Source of the DNA: Rhodocyclaceae bacterium
Lineage (GTDB): Bacteria; Pseudomonadota; Gammaproteobacteria; Burkholderiales; Rhodocyclaceae
NCBI GenBank assembly: GCA_018262875.1
Contig: JADFDL010000047.1
Coordinates: 1 to 9,266, forward strand
Direction: 5' to 3'
Length of the DNA stretch: 9,266 nucleotides
This document shows, piece by piece, positions 1-6,277 of this stretch. The notes under the pieces are model-generated. The model saw only the letters and a program-made list of their open reading frames with translations. It was not told where the DNA came from and did not search any database. Numbering within the stretch: position 1 is the first letter of the stretch; each line of letters begins with the position of its first letter. Both the position numbers and the translations under genes were made by a program.

Positions 1-604
1 CGCAGCAGACGTTGATGCCGGCTTCGCGCACCTTGCCGAGGGTGTCGAAGCGGTCGGCCTGGCTGTGGGTGGTGACGATGTTGCCGTAGAACTCCGGCGC
101 GGTATCCAGGTTGTGGTTGTAATAATCGAGGCCGGCGGCCTTCAGCTTCTCCGCCTGGCCCTCCTTGAGCATGCCCAGCGTCACACAGGTTTCCAGGCCG
201 AGCGCCTTGACCGCGCGGATCATCTCGCTGACCTGCTCGAGGTCCTTGTCCTTCGGGCCGCGCCAGGCGGCGCCCATGCAGAAGCGGCTGGCGCCCTTTT
301 CCTTGGCGGCCTGGGCGGCGGCGACGACCTCGTCGATCTCGAGCAGGGACTCCTTTTCCAGTCCGGTATGGTGGCGCGCCGCCTGCGAGCAATAGCCGCA
401 GTCCTCCGAGCAGCCGCCGGTCTTCACCGACAGCAGGGTCGAGCGCTGCACGCTGTTGGCGTCGAAATGGGCGCGGTGCACCAGCTGGGCCTGGTAGAGC
501 AGATCGTTGAAAGGCAGTTCGAACAGCGCCTGGATCTGGGCGGCAGTCCATGTCTTCTGTTTAGGTGAGCCCTTGCTCGCGCGCTCGGCTGTGGCTGTAT
601 GCAT
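1..604 (-). CDS. bioB: Biotin synthase, N-terminal part (cut by window edge)
   Basis: Radical SAM enzyme that inserts sulfur into dethiobiotin in the last step of biotin synthesis; cytoplasmic. The 201 visible codons include the CxxxCxxC cluster motif (C65, C69, C72; context [10 protein letters not shown]) that binds the [4Fe-4S] cluster. C109 ([10 protein letters not shown]), C140 (ETCVTLGML) and C200 (INVCC) match the three cysteine ligands of the [2Fe-2S] cluster that acts as sulfur donor; the fourth ligand, an arginine, would lie beyond the edge. The motif YYNHNLDT, typical of BioB, is also present. The ATG at 604 is the first start codon after an in-frame TAG at 625-623, so the start is well constrained, although no good Shine-Dalgarno sequence precedes it. 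There is a 10-15 residue variable head before the conserved core ([16 protein letters not shown]). It is divergent from comF, an arrangement I recall from some pseudomonads. Identity is near certain. Confidence 0.97.
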   Translation of the reverse strand, partial: MHTATAERASKGSPKQKTWTAAQIQALFELPFNDLLYQAQLVHRAHFDANSVQRSTLLSVKTGGCSEDCGYCSQAARHHTGLEKESLLEIDEVVAAAQAAKEKGASRFCMGAAWRGPKDKDLEQVSEMIRAVKALGLETCVTLGMLKEGQAEKLKAAGLDYYNHNLDTAPEFYGNIVTTHSQADRFDTLGKVREAGINVCC

Positions 605-661
605 GTCGGGGAAATGCTTCGGCTAGAATCGGATTGGGGATGATCGTTCAAGGGTGGGGGC
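605..661. promoter_or_regulatory. Divergent bioB/comF intergenic region with weak promoter signals
   Basis: These 57 bp must hold the start signals of both bioB (leftward) and comF (rightward), unless promoters lie inside the genes. On the plus strand TAGAAT at 624-629 matches five of six bases of a sigma-70 -10 box, but no good -35 box stands 16-18 bp upstream. On the minus strand TTGAAC (plus positions 653-648) is a partial -35 box with no convincing -10 box. The G-rich run AGGGTGGGGG at 651-660 lies directly before the TTG of comF and may serve as its ribosome binding site. I saw no BirA-type or BioR-type operator. The promoter calls are weak. Confidence 0.3.
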
Positions 662-1357
662 TTGTCAATTTACCGGACGACAATTCAATCGCTGGCCCGC
701 CTGCTGCCGCAAGACTGCTTCGTCTGCGGCCAAAGCAGCGGCGACCGGCTGGTCTGCGCCGCCTGCGAGGCCGAGCTGCCCCATCTGGCCGGCCCGCTGT
801 GTCCGGTCTGCGCCCTGCCGGCAGCCGAGGAGACGCGCTGCGGCGCCTGCCAGCACGCCCCGCCGCATTTCGATGCGACGACGGCAGCCTTCCGCTACGC
901 CTTTCCGGTCGAGCATATCGTGCAGGGACTGAAGTACCGGCACCGGCTGCCGCTGGCCGGCTGGCTGGCCGATGCGCTCATTGACCGCGTCACCGCGGTC
1001 GCGGTCGATTGCATGATTCCCCTGCCGCTCTCCGCGCAGCGCATGCGGGAGCGCGGCTTCAACCAGGCGCAGGAAATCGCCCGCCCGCTGGCGCAGCAGC
1101 TCGGCCTGCCGCTCGTCTCCGATGCCTGCGCCCGCGTGCTCGACACTACCCCGCAGGCCAGCCTGCCGTGGAAGGCGCGCCAGGCCAACATCCGAAACGC
1201 CTTCGAATGCCGCATCGATCTGAGCGGAAAAGCCATCGCGGTGGTCGACGACGTCATGACCACCGGAGCGACGCTGAACGAGTTCGCGCGCACGCTGAAA
1301 CTGCACGGCGCGGCGCGGGTGGAAAACTGGGTGGCGGCAAGAACCTTGCCGAACTGA
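662..1357 (+). CDS. comF: ComF family protein (phosphoribosyltransferase fold, competence-related)
   Basis: Soluble 231-residue protein of the ComFC/GntX family. In naturally competent bacteria members help handle incoming single-stranded DNA; in other bacteria the role is unclear. The N-terminus carries paired cysteines of a zinc-binding region (C19/C22, C32/C35, then C47/C50, C60/C63). This is followed by the conserved LKYRHRLPLAGWLAD and PLPLSAQRMRERGFNQAQEIARPLA blocks. The PRPP-binding-type motif VVDDVMTTGAT is at residues 194-204. All of these are ComF hallmarks and the length is normal. The TTG at 662 is the first usable start after an in-frame TGA at 641-643; it follows a G-rich stretch and precedes the conserved LLPQDCFVCG, so a rare start codon is likely. 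The gene is divergent from bioB. It converges on mshN with no base between the two stop codons. Family assignment is firm; a role in competence here is inference. Confidence 0.95.
   Translation: MSIYRTTIQSLARLLPQDCFVCGQSSGDRLVCAACEAELPHLAGPLCPVCALPAAEETRCGACQHAPPHFDATTAAFRYAFPVEHIVQGLKYRHRLPLAGWLADALIDRVTAVAVDCMIPLPLSAQRMRERGFNQAQEIARPLAQQLGLPLVSDACARVLDTTPQASLPWKARQANIRNAFECRIDLSGKAIAVVDDVMTTGATLNEFARTLKLHGAARVENWVAARTLPN
1335..1351. terminator. Hairpin at the convergent comF/mshN ends, possible mshN-operon terminator
   Basis: A perfect 7-bp stem (CGGCAAG, loop AAC, CTTGCCG) sits in the last codons of comF. Read on the minus strand it begins 6 bases after the mshN stop codon, where a terminator for the MSHA operon would be expected. 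It is followed there by CCACCCAGTTTTCC, which has only a short T run, so it is not a classical intrinsic terminator. On the plus strand it precedes the comF stop and has no T tract. Function is uncertain. Confidence 0.3.
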
Positions 1358-2512
1358 TTACTGTAGCTGCCGGAGTTTCTGCTCGACAAAAGCCGCCAGC
1401 TCGACACTCAGCACGCCCGTCGCTTTTGCGCGCTGATAAGCATCACGCGCCTCCGGCTGTTTCCCCATCGCCTCCAGCGAGATGCCCAGCCCCATCCACC
1501 ATACCCCCGCCTGGGGCGCCATGCGCAAGGCGGCCTGGTACTCCGTCACGGCTTCCTTGTGAAAAGTCAGTCGCTGCAGGACGGCGGCCCGGAAGCCGCG
1601 AAACTCGGCATTGCCGTCCGCTGCCGGCGCTGCCCGACCCAGCGTTTCCTCGGCGCCTTTTGCATCCCCTCGTTCCAGTTGCAGGCGGGCGAGCCGCGCG
1701 GCCAGTTGCGGCTGTGCCGGATCGCGCGCCAGCGCTTCCTGAAGCAGCGCCTGGGCTTCGTCGAGCCGCTGCTGCTCGATCAGCAGGCCGAACAGCGCGA
1801 GCCGGGAGCCGACGTGTCCCGCGTCCTCGCTCAATGCGCCGCGCAGTACGGCAATGCCATCCTGGACGCGTCCCTGATTGAGCAACCCCAGGGCACGCCG
1901 GTACTCGTTCTCGGCACGTTCGCGCGGCGACGACATGCGCATCTTTTTCTCGATGCGGGTTTCATCGGTTGCCGCGGCGCTGGCGGGCATCGGCACCTGG
2001 CCCAGGGTGGTTGCCACCTTGAGACCTGCCCTCTTGTCCTCCGGCGGTTTGGGCGGGGACGTGCTTTCCTTCCTGGCGGGAGGCAAGGGTTGTCGCACCG
2101 GTTCAGTCCGTGCCGGAGGTGTCGACGCAGGCGCCTTGTCGACGTCAACCGCGACCTCGGGCGCCTGCTGAACCTGGGCCGCTGCCTGGGACGGCGCGGC
2201 AGGCGGCAGCGCAGGCAAAGGCGCAGGCACGATGACCGAAGGTGCTTCCTGCGGGACAGGCGCGGCCACCGGAGCGGTGGCAATAGGCAAGGGGGCCGGC
2301 GCCGGAACCGCCCTCTCCCGGCCCTCGGCACTGAACCACCAGGCGCCCGCGCCTGTCAGCAATGCCAGCGCCGCGCCCCCCAGAAGTTTTATCCAAGGCA
2401 AGGATGCGCGCTGCGACGGCAACGACCGAATCTCATGCGGCATCCCGGAGTCTCCCGACAGCGTCGCCCGCCGCGATTCGAGGTCCTGCAGCATCTGGTT
2501 GATCAGACTCAT
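1358..2512 (-). CDS. mshN: MSHA biogenesis protein MshN (TPR-repeat, inner-membrane anchored)
   Basis: Accessory assembly protein of the MSHA pilus, 384 residues. The N-terminus MSLINQMLQDLESRRA is the signature start of MshN. A short cytoplasmic head is followed by one membrane segment (about residues 40-60, ending GAWWF) and a Pro/Ala-rich periplasmic linker (about 68-197). Helical TPR-type repeats then run from about 200 to the C-terminus (for example EYRRALGLLNQGRVQDGIAVL and FHKEAVTEYQAALRMAP). The ATG at 2512 is chosen over an earlier in-frame start at 2596, because the conserved MSLINQ begins here and a GAGG Shine-Dalgarno sequence stands 8 bases upstream, overlapping the mshM stop. 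It starts 10 bp after mshM. It is the last gene of this operon in the window: the usual next gene, mshE, is missing, and comF converges on it. MshN likely aids secretin assembly or stability, which is inferred from the family. Confidence 0.93.
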   Translation of the reverse strand: MSLINQMLQDLESRRATLSGDSGMPHEIRSLPSQRASLPWIKLLGGAALALLTGAGAWWFSAEGRERAVPAPAPLPIATAPVAAPVPQEAPSVIVPAPLPALPPAAPSQAAAQVQQAPEVAVDVDKAPASTPPARTEPVRQPLPPARKESTSPPKPPEDKRAGLKVATTLGQVPMPASAAATDETRIEKKMRMSSPRERAENEYRRALGLLNQGRVQDGIAVLRGALSEDAGHVGSRLALFGLLIEQQRLDEAQALLQEALARDPAQPQLAARLARLQLERGDAKGAEETLGRAAPAADGNAEFRGFRAAVLQRLTFHKEAVTEYQAALRMAPQAGVWWMGLGISLEAMGKQPEARDAYQRAKATGVLSVELAAFVEQKLRQLQ

Positions 2513-2522
2513 GCTCTCTACC

Positions 2523-3356
2523 TCACCACATACGCCACGAAGACAGGCGCGCACCCTCGGTATCCCGGGCAGCAGCCTTAACATTGCGCGGCGCAACCTC
2601 CTGCCGGCCCTCGCCGTAGGCAGCCAGCATGGCCTTGTGCGCCAGAATATTGATCAGGCGCGGCGTGCCGTTCGCCGCGCGGTGAATCAGCCGCACCGTT
2701 GCCTTCGGAAACACGCGGTGTCCGCGATAGCCCGCCACGCGCAAGCGGTGCGCCAGATACAGTTCCATCTCGTCGGATTTCAACCCGCCGAGGCGGTAGT
2801 GAAATGAAATGCGCTGGCGCAATTGCCGCACCGACGGATTCGCCAGCCGCTCGTCGAGTTCCGGCTGGCCGAACAGCACCAGTTGCAGCAGCTTGCGCTT
2901 TTCGGTTTCCAGATTGGACAGCAGACGCAGGGATTCCAGGGATTCCATCGGCAGCGCCTGCGCCTCATCGAGGCACAGCACGACAGCCTTGTTCATGCGC
3001 GCGAATTCGAGCAGAGCCTGATTCAATCCCTTGAGCAGGTGGTACTGGTCGGCCTCCTTGTCGAGTTCGACGCCGAGTTCTTCCGCCAGGGCCAGCATCA
3101 GGGTGCGCGGTTCCAGGTAGGGGTTGGGCAGATAGGCGCTGACGGTGTCGTCGCCCAGCGTGGCCAGAAGACGGCGGCAGAGCAGGGTCTTGCCGGTGCC
3201 GACCTCGCCGGTGATCTTGATGAAGCCTTCGCCGCTCTTCAGCGCGATCAACAGCGTGTTGAGCGCTTCCTGATGCGCGGTGCCGGCAAACGCGAAGCTG
3301 GTGTCCGGCGTGATGCCGAAAGGCAGTTCTCGCAGGCCGAAGTGCTCAAGATACAT
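2523..3356 (-). CDS. mshM: MSHA biogenesis ATPase MshM (ExeA/AAA family)
   Basis: Cytoplasmic AAA-type ATPase, 277 residues, related to ExeA/GspA, which helps localise or assemble secretins through peptidoglycan. The start MYLEHFGLRELPFGITPDTSFAF is typical of ExeA/MshM. Walker A is GEVGTGKT (residues 50-57) and Walker B is VVLCLDEAQAL with D130-E131. The sensor-like GTPRLINILAHKAMLAAYGEG block lies near the C-terminus. Unlike ExeA there is no C-terminal transmembrane and peptidoglycan-binding extension, which fits MshM. The ATG at 3356 lies only 2 bp after the mshL stop and has no clear Shine-Dalgarno sequence, so translation probably depends on ribosomes finishing mshL. The reading frame stays open far upstream through mshL in another frame; this is a GC-rich artefact, not a longer protein. 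Identification is firm. Confidence 0.95.
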   Translation of the reverse strand: MYLEHFGLRELPFGITPDTSFAFAGTAHQEALNTLLIALKSGEGFIKITGEVGTGKTLLCRRLLATLGDDTVSAYLPNPYLEPRTLMLALAEELGVELDKEADQYHLLKGLNQALLEFARMNKAVVLCLDEAQALPMESLESLRLLSNLETEKRKLLQLVLFGQPELDERLANPSVRQLRQRISFHYRLGGLKSDEMELYLAHRLRVAGYRGHRVFPKATVRLIHRAANGTPRLINILAHKAMLAAYGEGRQEVAPRNVKAAARDTEGARLSSWRMW

Positions 3357-3358
3357 CG

Positions 3359-5140
3359 CTATCGTTGCGCCGGCGCAGCGGGCGGCAGCGGGCGCTCCAT
3401 GGCGCGCAGGCGCTCGCGCGTGTCGACCAGGTCCTGCTCCCACTGCTTGTCGCCGTGGATCACCGTCGGTTTCAGGAGGACGACGATCTCGCGCTTCTGC
3501 AGGCCTTTCTTGCCCTGCCTGAAGAGGGCGTCGAGACCGGGCACGTCGCCTGCGCCGGGCACCTTGCCGCCATCGTCGGTCTGGATGTATTCCATCAGCC
3601 CGCCGATGGCGACGATGTTGCCGTCGCGCACCCGCACGATACTGTCCGTCTCGTTGATGCTGCTGGAGGCCAAGGGCAACTGGAAGGTGCCGAGGGTGCC
3701 GAGGTTGATCACCTTGTTCCTTTCCGACACCACGCTGACGGAAGGCCGGATGTGCAGGATGATGTTGTCGTCCTCGTCGATCTGCGGCAGCACGTCCAGC
3801 GAAATGCCCGAGAAGAACGGCTGCACGGTGATGGTCGGCGAGGTCGTCGTGCTGCTGCCGCTCGACGAGGTCGTCGTGCTGATGTTGGTCACATAAAAAT
3901 CGTCGGTGCCGACCTTGAGCACCGCTTTCTGGTTGTTGATGGTGGCAATGCGCGGGCTGGACAGCACATGCACCGAGCCCTGCGTCTCGAGGAAGGAGAT
4001 CAGTGCGGAAAAGCTCTGGGTCTGGAAGGCCAGCCCGAGCACCCCGGCGAGCGGGCCGCCGGCGATGCGGCCCACGGCGCCGGCCAAAGGGGCCGCCAGC
4101 ACATTGCCGAGCGTGTTCGGTACGAATGCCCCGGCATTCGTATCGTAGGGCGTGGCGATATCGCCAACCTGCCTGCTGCCCAGGCCAGGCGCCTGGGTAT
4201 TGAATTGGCTCGTGTTGCCGCCCGAGGAAAGACGATGCCGTCCCGTGGCCGTGAAGCCGCCCCAGTTGATGCCGGCCTGGAACTGCTCCGACAACACCAC
4301 CTCGACGATCTTCGCCTCCAGCATCACCTGGCGCTCGATAGTCAGTTGGGACGCGCGCAGGAAATTCTCCACCTCGCGCAATTCGCGCGGCATGGCGCGC
4401 ACCACGATGACGCCGGACTGCGGCGATATCACCACGTTGCGACCGCCCTCGACGCCGATGATCGCCTTGATCGCCGTGCTGATCTCGCCCCAGAAATCGA
4501 CCTGGTTGGTGGTGGACACCGACGATCCGGCCGCCGGTTGCGAGATCGTGCCGGTGGTGGCCGGAGCGCCCCCCGGCTGCGCTGCGCCTGCCGCCGCGCC
4601 GGATGGCAGGGCGTTGGTGATCGAGCCCGAAACGACGCGGGTGTCGCTGCGGCCGAGGCGCTGCCCGGTCAGGTAATTGACCTTGAACACCCGCGCCTGC
4701 ATGGAAAGCGGCTGGACGAAAATGCGCGTGCCCTGCAACCGGTATTCGTAGCCGTACAGTTCGCGAATGGTGTCGAGCGCCTCCATCACCGTCACGTCCT
4801 TCAGGTTGACGGAAACGCTGCCGGTCACCTCGGGGTTCACCAGCATGCTGTAGCGGGTGCCCGATACGATGGCCATGAACACCTGGCCGGCCGGGGCGTT
4901 GCTGACGGCCAGATCGAAACGCGGTTCGCCTCCCCTGCCGGCCGGCGCATCGATCTGGCCGGTCAAAGGGGGAACCAGGGCGCGATTGACGGCATCCGGC
5001 GCCGTGTCGCGGTTTCGATTCTCCGTCGCCCGCTGCATTTCGGTGTCGATCGAATCGCGCACCGCCCCCGGCCGAATCGACGACATCGAGTGGCACCCTG
5101 CAAGCAGGATGATGGCTGCCAACCCCAGCGTTCTTGTCAT
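3359..5140 (-). CDS. mshL: MSHA outer-membrane secretin MshL (lipoprotein)
   Basis: Forms the outer-membrane ring through which the pilus leaves the cell. The protein has 593 residues. A short signal peptide ends in the lipobox LLAGC (lipidated Cys16), so the secretin is probably anchored as a lipoprotein. An STN/N0-type domain spans about 73-144 (FDLAVSNAPAGQVF to GTRIFVQP). An Ala/Gly/Pro-rich loop follows (about 175-205). Then come an N1-like domain (IIGVEGGRNVVISPQSGVIVVRA) and the C-terminal secretin barrel (from ERQVMLEAKIVEVVLSEQFQ to REIVVLLKPTVI), with the conserved VPGLDALFR near residue 535. A Ser/Thr-rich stretch at 419-434 lies just before ITVQPFFSGISLDVLPQI and matches the gate or lip region of secretins. 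The ATG at 5140 has an AGGA ribosome site 8 bases upstream, overlapping the mshK stop; the gap to mshK is 10 bp. Partners are MshK on the inner side and MshM/MshN for assembly. Length and domains are normal for MshL. Confidence 0.97.
   Translation of the reverse strand: MTRTLGLAAIILLAGCHSMSSIRPGAVRDSIDTEMQRATENRNRDTAPDAVNRALVPPLTGQIDAPAGRGGEPRFDLAVSNAPAGQVFMAIVSGTRYSMLVNPEVTGSVSVNLKDVTVMEALDTIRELYGYEYRLQGTRIFVQPLSMQARVFKVNYLTGQRLGRSDTRVVSGSITNALPSGAAAGAAQPGGAPATTGTISQPAAGSSVSTTNQVDFWGEISTAIKAIIGVEGGRNVVISPQSGVIVVRAMPRELREVENFLRASQLTIERQVMLEAKIVEVVLSEQFQAGINWGGFTATGRHRLSSGGNTSQFNTQAPGLGSRQVGDIATPYDTNAGAFVPNTLGNVLAAPLAGAVGRIAGGPLAGVLGLAFQTQSFSALISFLETQGSVHVLSSPRIATINNQKAVLKVGTDDFYVTNISTTTSSSGSSTTTSPTITVQPFFSGISLDVLPQIDEDDNIILHIRPSVSVVSERNKVINLGTLGTFQLPLASSSINETDSIVRVRDGNIVAIGGLMEYIQTDDGGKVPGAGDVPGLDALFRQGKKGLQKREIVVLLKPTVIHGDKQWEQDLVDTRERLRAMERPLPPAAPAQR
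3839..3881 (-). repeat. Short direct repeat encoding the Ser/Thr stretch of MshL
   Basis: A perfect 16-base repeat (plus strand CGAGGTCGTCGTGCTG) occurs at 3839-3854 and again at 3866-3881, a period of 27 bp or nine codons. It encodes two copies of STTTS, separated by SGS-type residues, in the secretin domain. The in-frame period means that gain or loss of a unit would lengthen or shorten the loop without breaking the gene. Confidence 0.75.
4121..4142. repeat. Perfect 10-bp inverted repeat inside mshL, with two palindromes nearby
   Basis: Arms TACGAATGCC (4121-4130) and GGCATTCGTA (4133-4142) are perfect complements separated by 2 bases. Two more perfect palindromes follow within 55 bp: TGGCGATATCGCCA at 4153-4166 and CCAGGCGCCTGG at 4185-4196. 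All lie in mshL codons (around YDTNAGAFVPN and upstream of it). No T tract follows, so this is not a terminator. The function is unknown. Confidence 0.7.
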
Positions 5141-5150
5141 GGCTTGTATC

Positions 5151-5546
5151 CTATTTACCGGCCGTTCGTTTTACGGCCTTCGATGACTGCATATCGACTT
5201 CCGGGTACATCTTTATCGTTTCCTTCCGGCCATCCGGATATTCCAGGACAACCGACTGGTCTTCGATCCGACCGACAGTGGCCTCTCCATGCTTGTCGCC
5301 GGATTTGACCCACTCGCCGTGGAGCAGCGCCGCGCGATGCTTGCCGCTGCGTTTGATCGTCCGCAGGCCGGAGGCCGGCGCCATCGAATCTTCCGCGGCA
5401 TCGGCCGGATCGAGAAACTGCGCAGGCGGTCGCGTGGGGTCGCGCAGGGTTTGCGCCTGGCCCGGTTGCGCCGCACCGGCAAGCGCAATCAGCAACATCG
5501 CAAAACCGACGGCGATCCTGTTCGGGGATGGCTGCGGGCGGATCAT
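5151..5546 (-). CDS. mshK: MSHA biogenesis protein MshK (PilP-like periplasmic linker)
   Basis: Small exported protein of 131 residues, thought to act like PilP/GspC in linking the inner-membrane complex to the secretin. A basic head (MIRPQPSPNR) is followed by a hydrophobic segment (about 11-26, ending ALAGAA) that is a signal peptide or anchor; a cleavage site near QAQ (about residue 31) is possible. Next comes the family signature LRDPTRPPAQFLDP at about 34-47. The C-terminal part (HGEWVKSGDKHGEATVGRIEDQSVVLEYPDGRKETIKMYP) has the small beta-domain pattern of PilP/GspC proteins. The ATG at 5546 overlaps the mshJ stop as ATGA and is preferred; an in-frame GTG at 5558, with AAGG just upstream, would add four residues (start VADDM read as fMet). 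It stands directly before mshL, as in other MSHA clusters. Confidence 0.88.
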   Translation of the reverse strand: MIRPQPSPNRIAVGFAMLLIALAGAAQPGQAQTLRDPTRPPAQFLDPADAAEDSMAPASGLRTIKRSGKHRAALLHGEWVKSGDKHGEATVGRIEDQSVVLEYPDGRKETIKMYPEVDMQSSKAVKRTAGK

Positions 5547-6277
5547 ATCGTCAGCCACGCCTTATCGAGGCTGAGCGTATAGAGGGTCAGGGTCAGCACC
5601 GGCCTCTTGTAGTCCCGCGCGTCCAGCTTGAGCTTTCCCCAATACATCTGCCAGGGCAGCGCTTCGATCTGGGCCAGGTACTCCAGCATGTCGAAGTAGT
5701 TGCCGCGCAGCGTCAGCTCCACGCCATGCTTGAAAATGTTCTGGTTGCCGGACTGTCCCGCCGCGACTGGAGGGGGTTCGGCCCCCGGCGGCGCGGCGCC
5801 GACCACACCGGCCTGTTCCCGTTCCAGCAGTTCAGCCGCCGGCAGCGTCGTCATTTTCATCAACTGGAGCCGGCGATTGCGTTTCAGCAAATCCTCCAGC
5901 AAGGTCGCCATCCGCTCGGGCGGCACCAGTTGCCTGGATGCCGACTGGAGAGTGGCATCGATGGCGGCAATCTTCTGCTCTATCTCCTGTATCCGTGCGC
6001 GGGCCTGCGCATCGGGATGGCCGGCGGTGCGCGCCTGCAATTCCTTGAGCTGCGCCGACACCCGGCCCGATTCCGCGCGCTGCTCGCCGATGCTCGCCTT
6101 CAACCCGGCGTTCTGGCGTGACCAGGCACTCAGCAGCAGAGCATCGATCAGAAAGAACGTGGCGGCGACAAACGCGGCCGCCACCATCAGGCGCTCGCGC
6201 AGCGACAAGGCGTCGAATTTCTGCAGGTAGGGCGCCAGCATCTTGTTCATTCCGCGGGGAGCCCCTGCTTCGGTCAT
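5543..6277 (-). CDS. mshJ: MSHA biogenesis protein MshJ (PilO/GspM-like)
   Basis: Bitopic inner-membrane protein, 244 residues, likely partner of the PilN-like protein in the alignment complex. The segment LQKFDALSLRERLMVAAAFVAATFFLIDALLL shows the cytoplasmic head and single membrane helix (about 30-50) typical of MshJ/GspM. A coiled-coil-like periplasmic part (about 55-115, NAGLKASIGEQRAESGRV to ATLQSASRQL) follows. A small C-terminal alpha/beta domain ends with FKHGVELTLRGNYFDMLEYLAQIEALPWQMYWGKLKLD, a strongly conserved PilO/MshJ block. The ATG at 6277 overlaps the stop of the preceding gene (ATGA). A second ATG at 6250 (MNKMLAPYLQKFD) begins where the family similarity begins and may be the true start. 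The two candidate starts are embedded in a sequence shared with the previous gene junction (see repeat at 6249-6277). Confidence 0.9.
   Translation of the reverse strand: MTEAGAPRGMNKMLAPYLQKFDALSLRERLMVAAAFVAATFFLIDALLLSAWSRQNAGLKASIGEQRAESGRVSAQLKELQARTAGHPDAQARARIQEIEQKIAAIDATLQSASRQLVPPERMATLLEDLLKRNRRLQLMKMTTLPAAELLEREQAGVVGAAPPGAEPPPVAAGQSGNQNIFKHGVELTLRGNYFDMLEYLAQIEALPWQMYWGKLKLDARDYKRPVLTLTLYTLSLDKAWLTI
6249..6277 (-). repeat. Start-site repeat, copy at the mshJ start
   Basis: On the plus strand ATTCCGCGGGGA (6249-6260) and CTTCGGTCAT (6268-6277) are identical to 7001-7012 and 7017-7026 at the start of the PilN-like gene. The spacer is 7 bases here and 4 there, so the copies differ by one codon plus substitutions. 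Both encode the peptide pattern MTE-x(2,3)-PRGM. Confidence 0.8.

Noticed and set aside
65..568. Plus-strand open frame opposite bioB
   Set aside because: It lies fully opposite the clear biotin synthase coding sequence and has low-complexity Leu/Arg/Ala composition.
605..661. Possible biotin operator (BirA or BioR type) in front of bioB
   Set aside because: No TTGTAAACC-type half sites or TTAT-ATAA-type palindrome were found in the gap.
2513..2596. Earlier start for MshN, adding 28 residues
   Set aside because: The extension overlaps the end of mshM and is Arg-rich without family support; MSLINQMLQDLE at 2512 is the conserved beginning with a good Shine-Dalgarno sequence.
2523..5096. One very long minus-strand frame that would fuse extra sequence to the N-terminus of MshM
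   Set aside because: The upstream part is the wrong frame of mshL and has no family similarity; MshM homology begins exactly at the ATG at 3356, 2 bp after the mshL stop, so neither a fusion nor a frameshift is needed.
3365..5308. Long open frame on the plus strand, antisense to mshL and part of mshK
   Set aside because: It is Arg/His/Gly-rich, has no recognisable motifs and mirrors the codon structure of the well-supported secretin gene; typical GC-rich antisense shadow.
5547..5558. GTG start for MshK four codons upstream
   Set aside because: Possible, with AAGG close by, but ATG 5546 gives the same ATGA overlap as the two preceding junctions; kept as the alternative.
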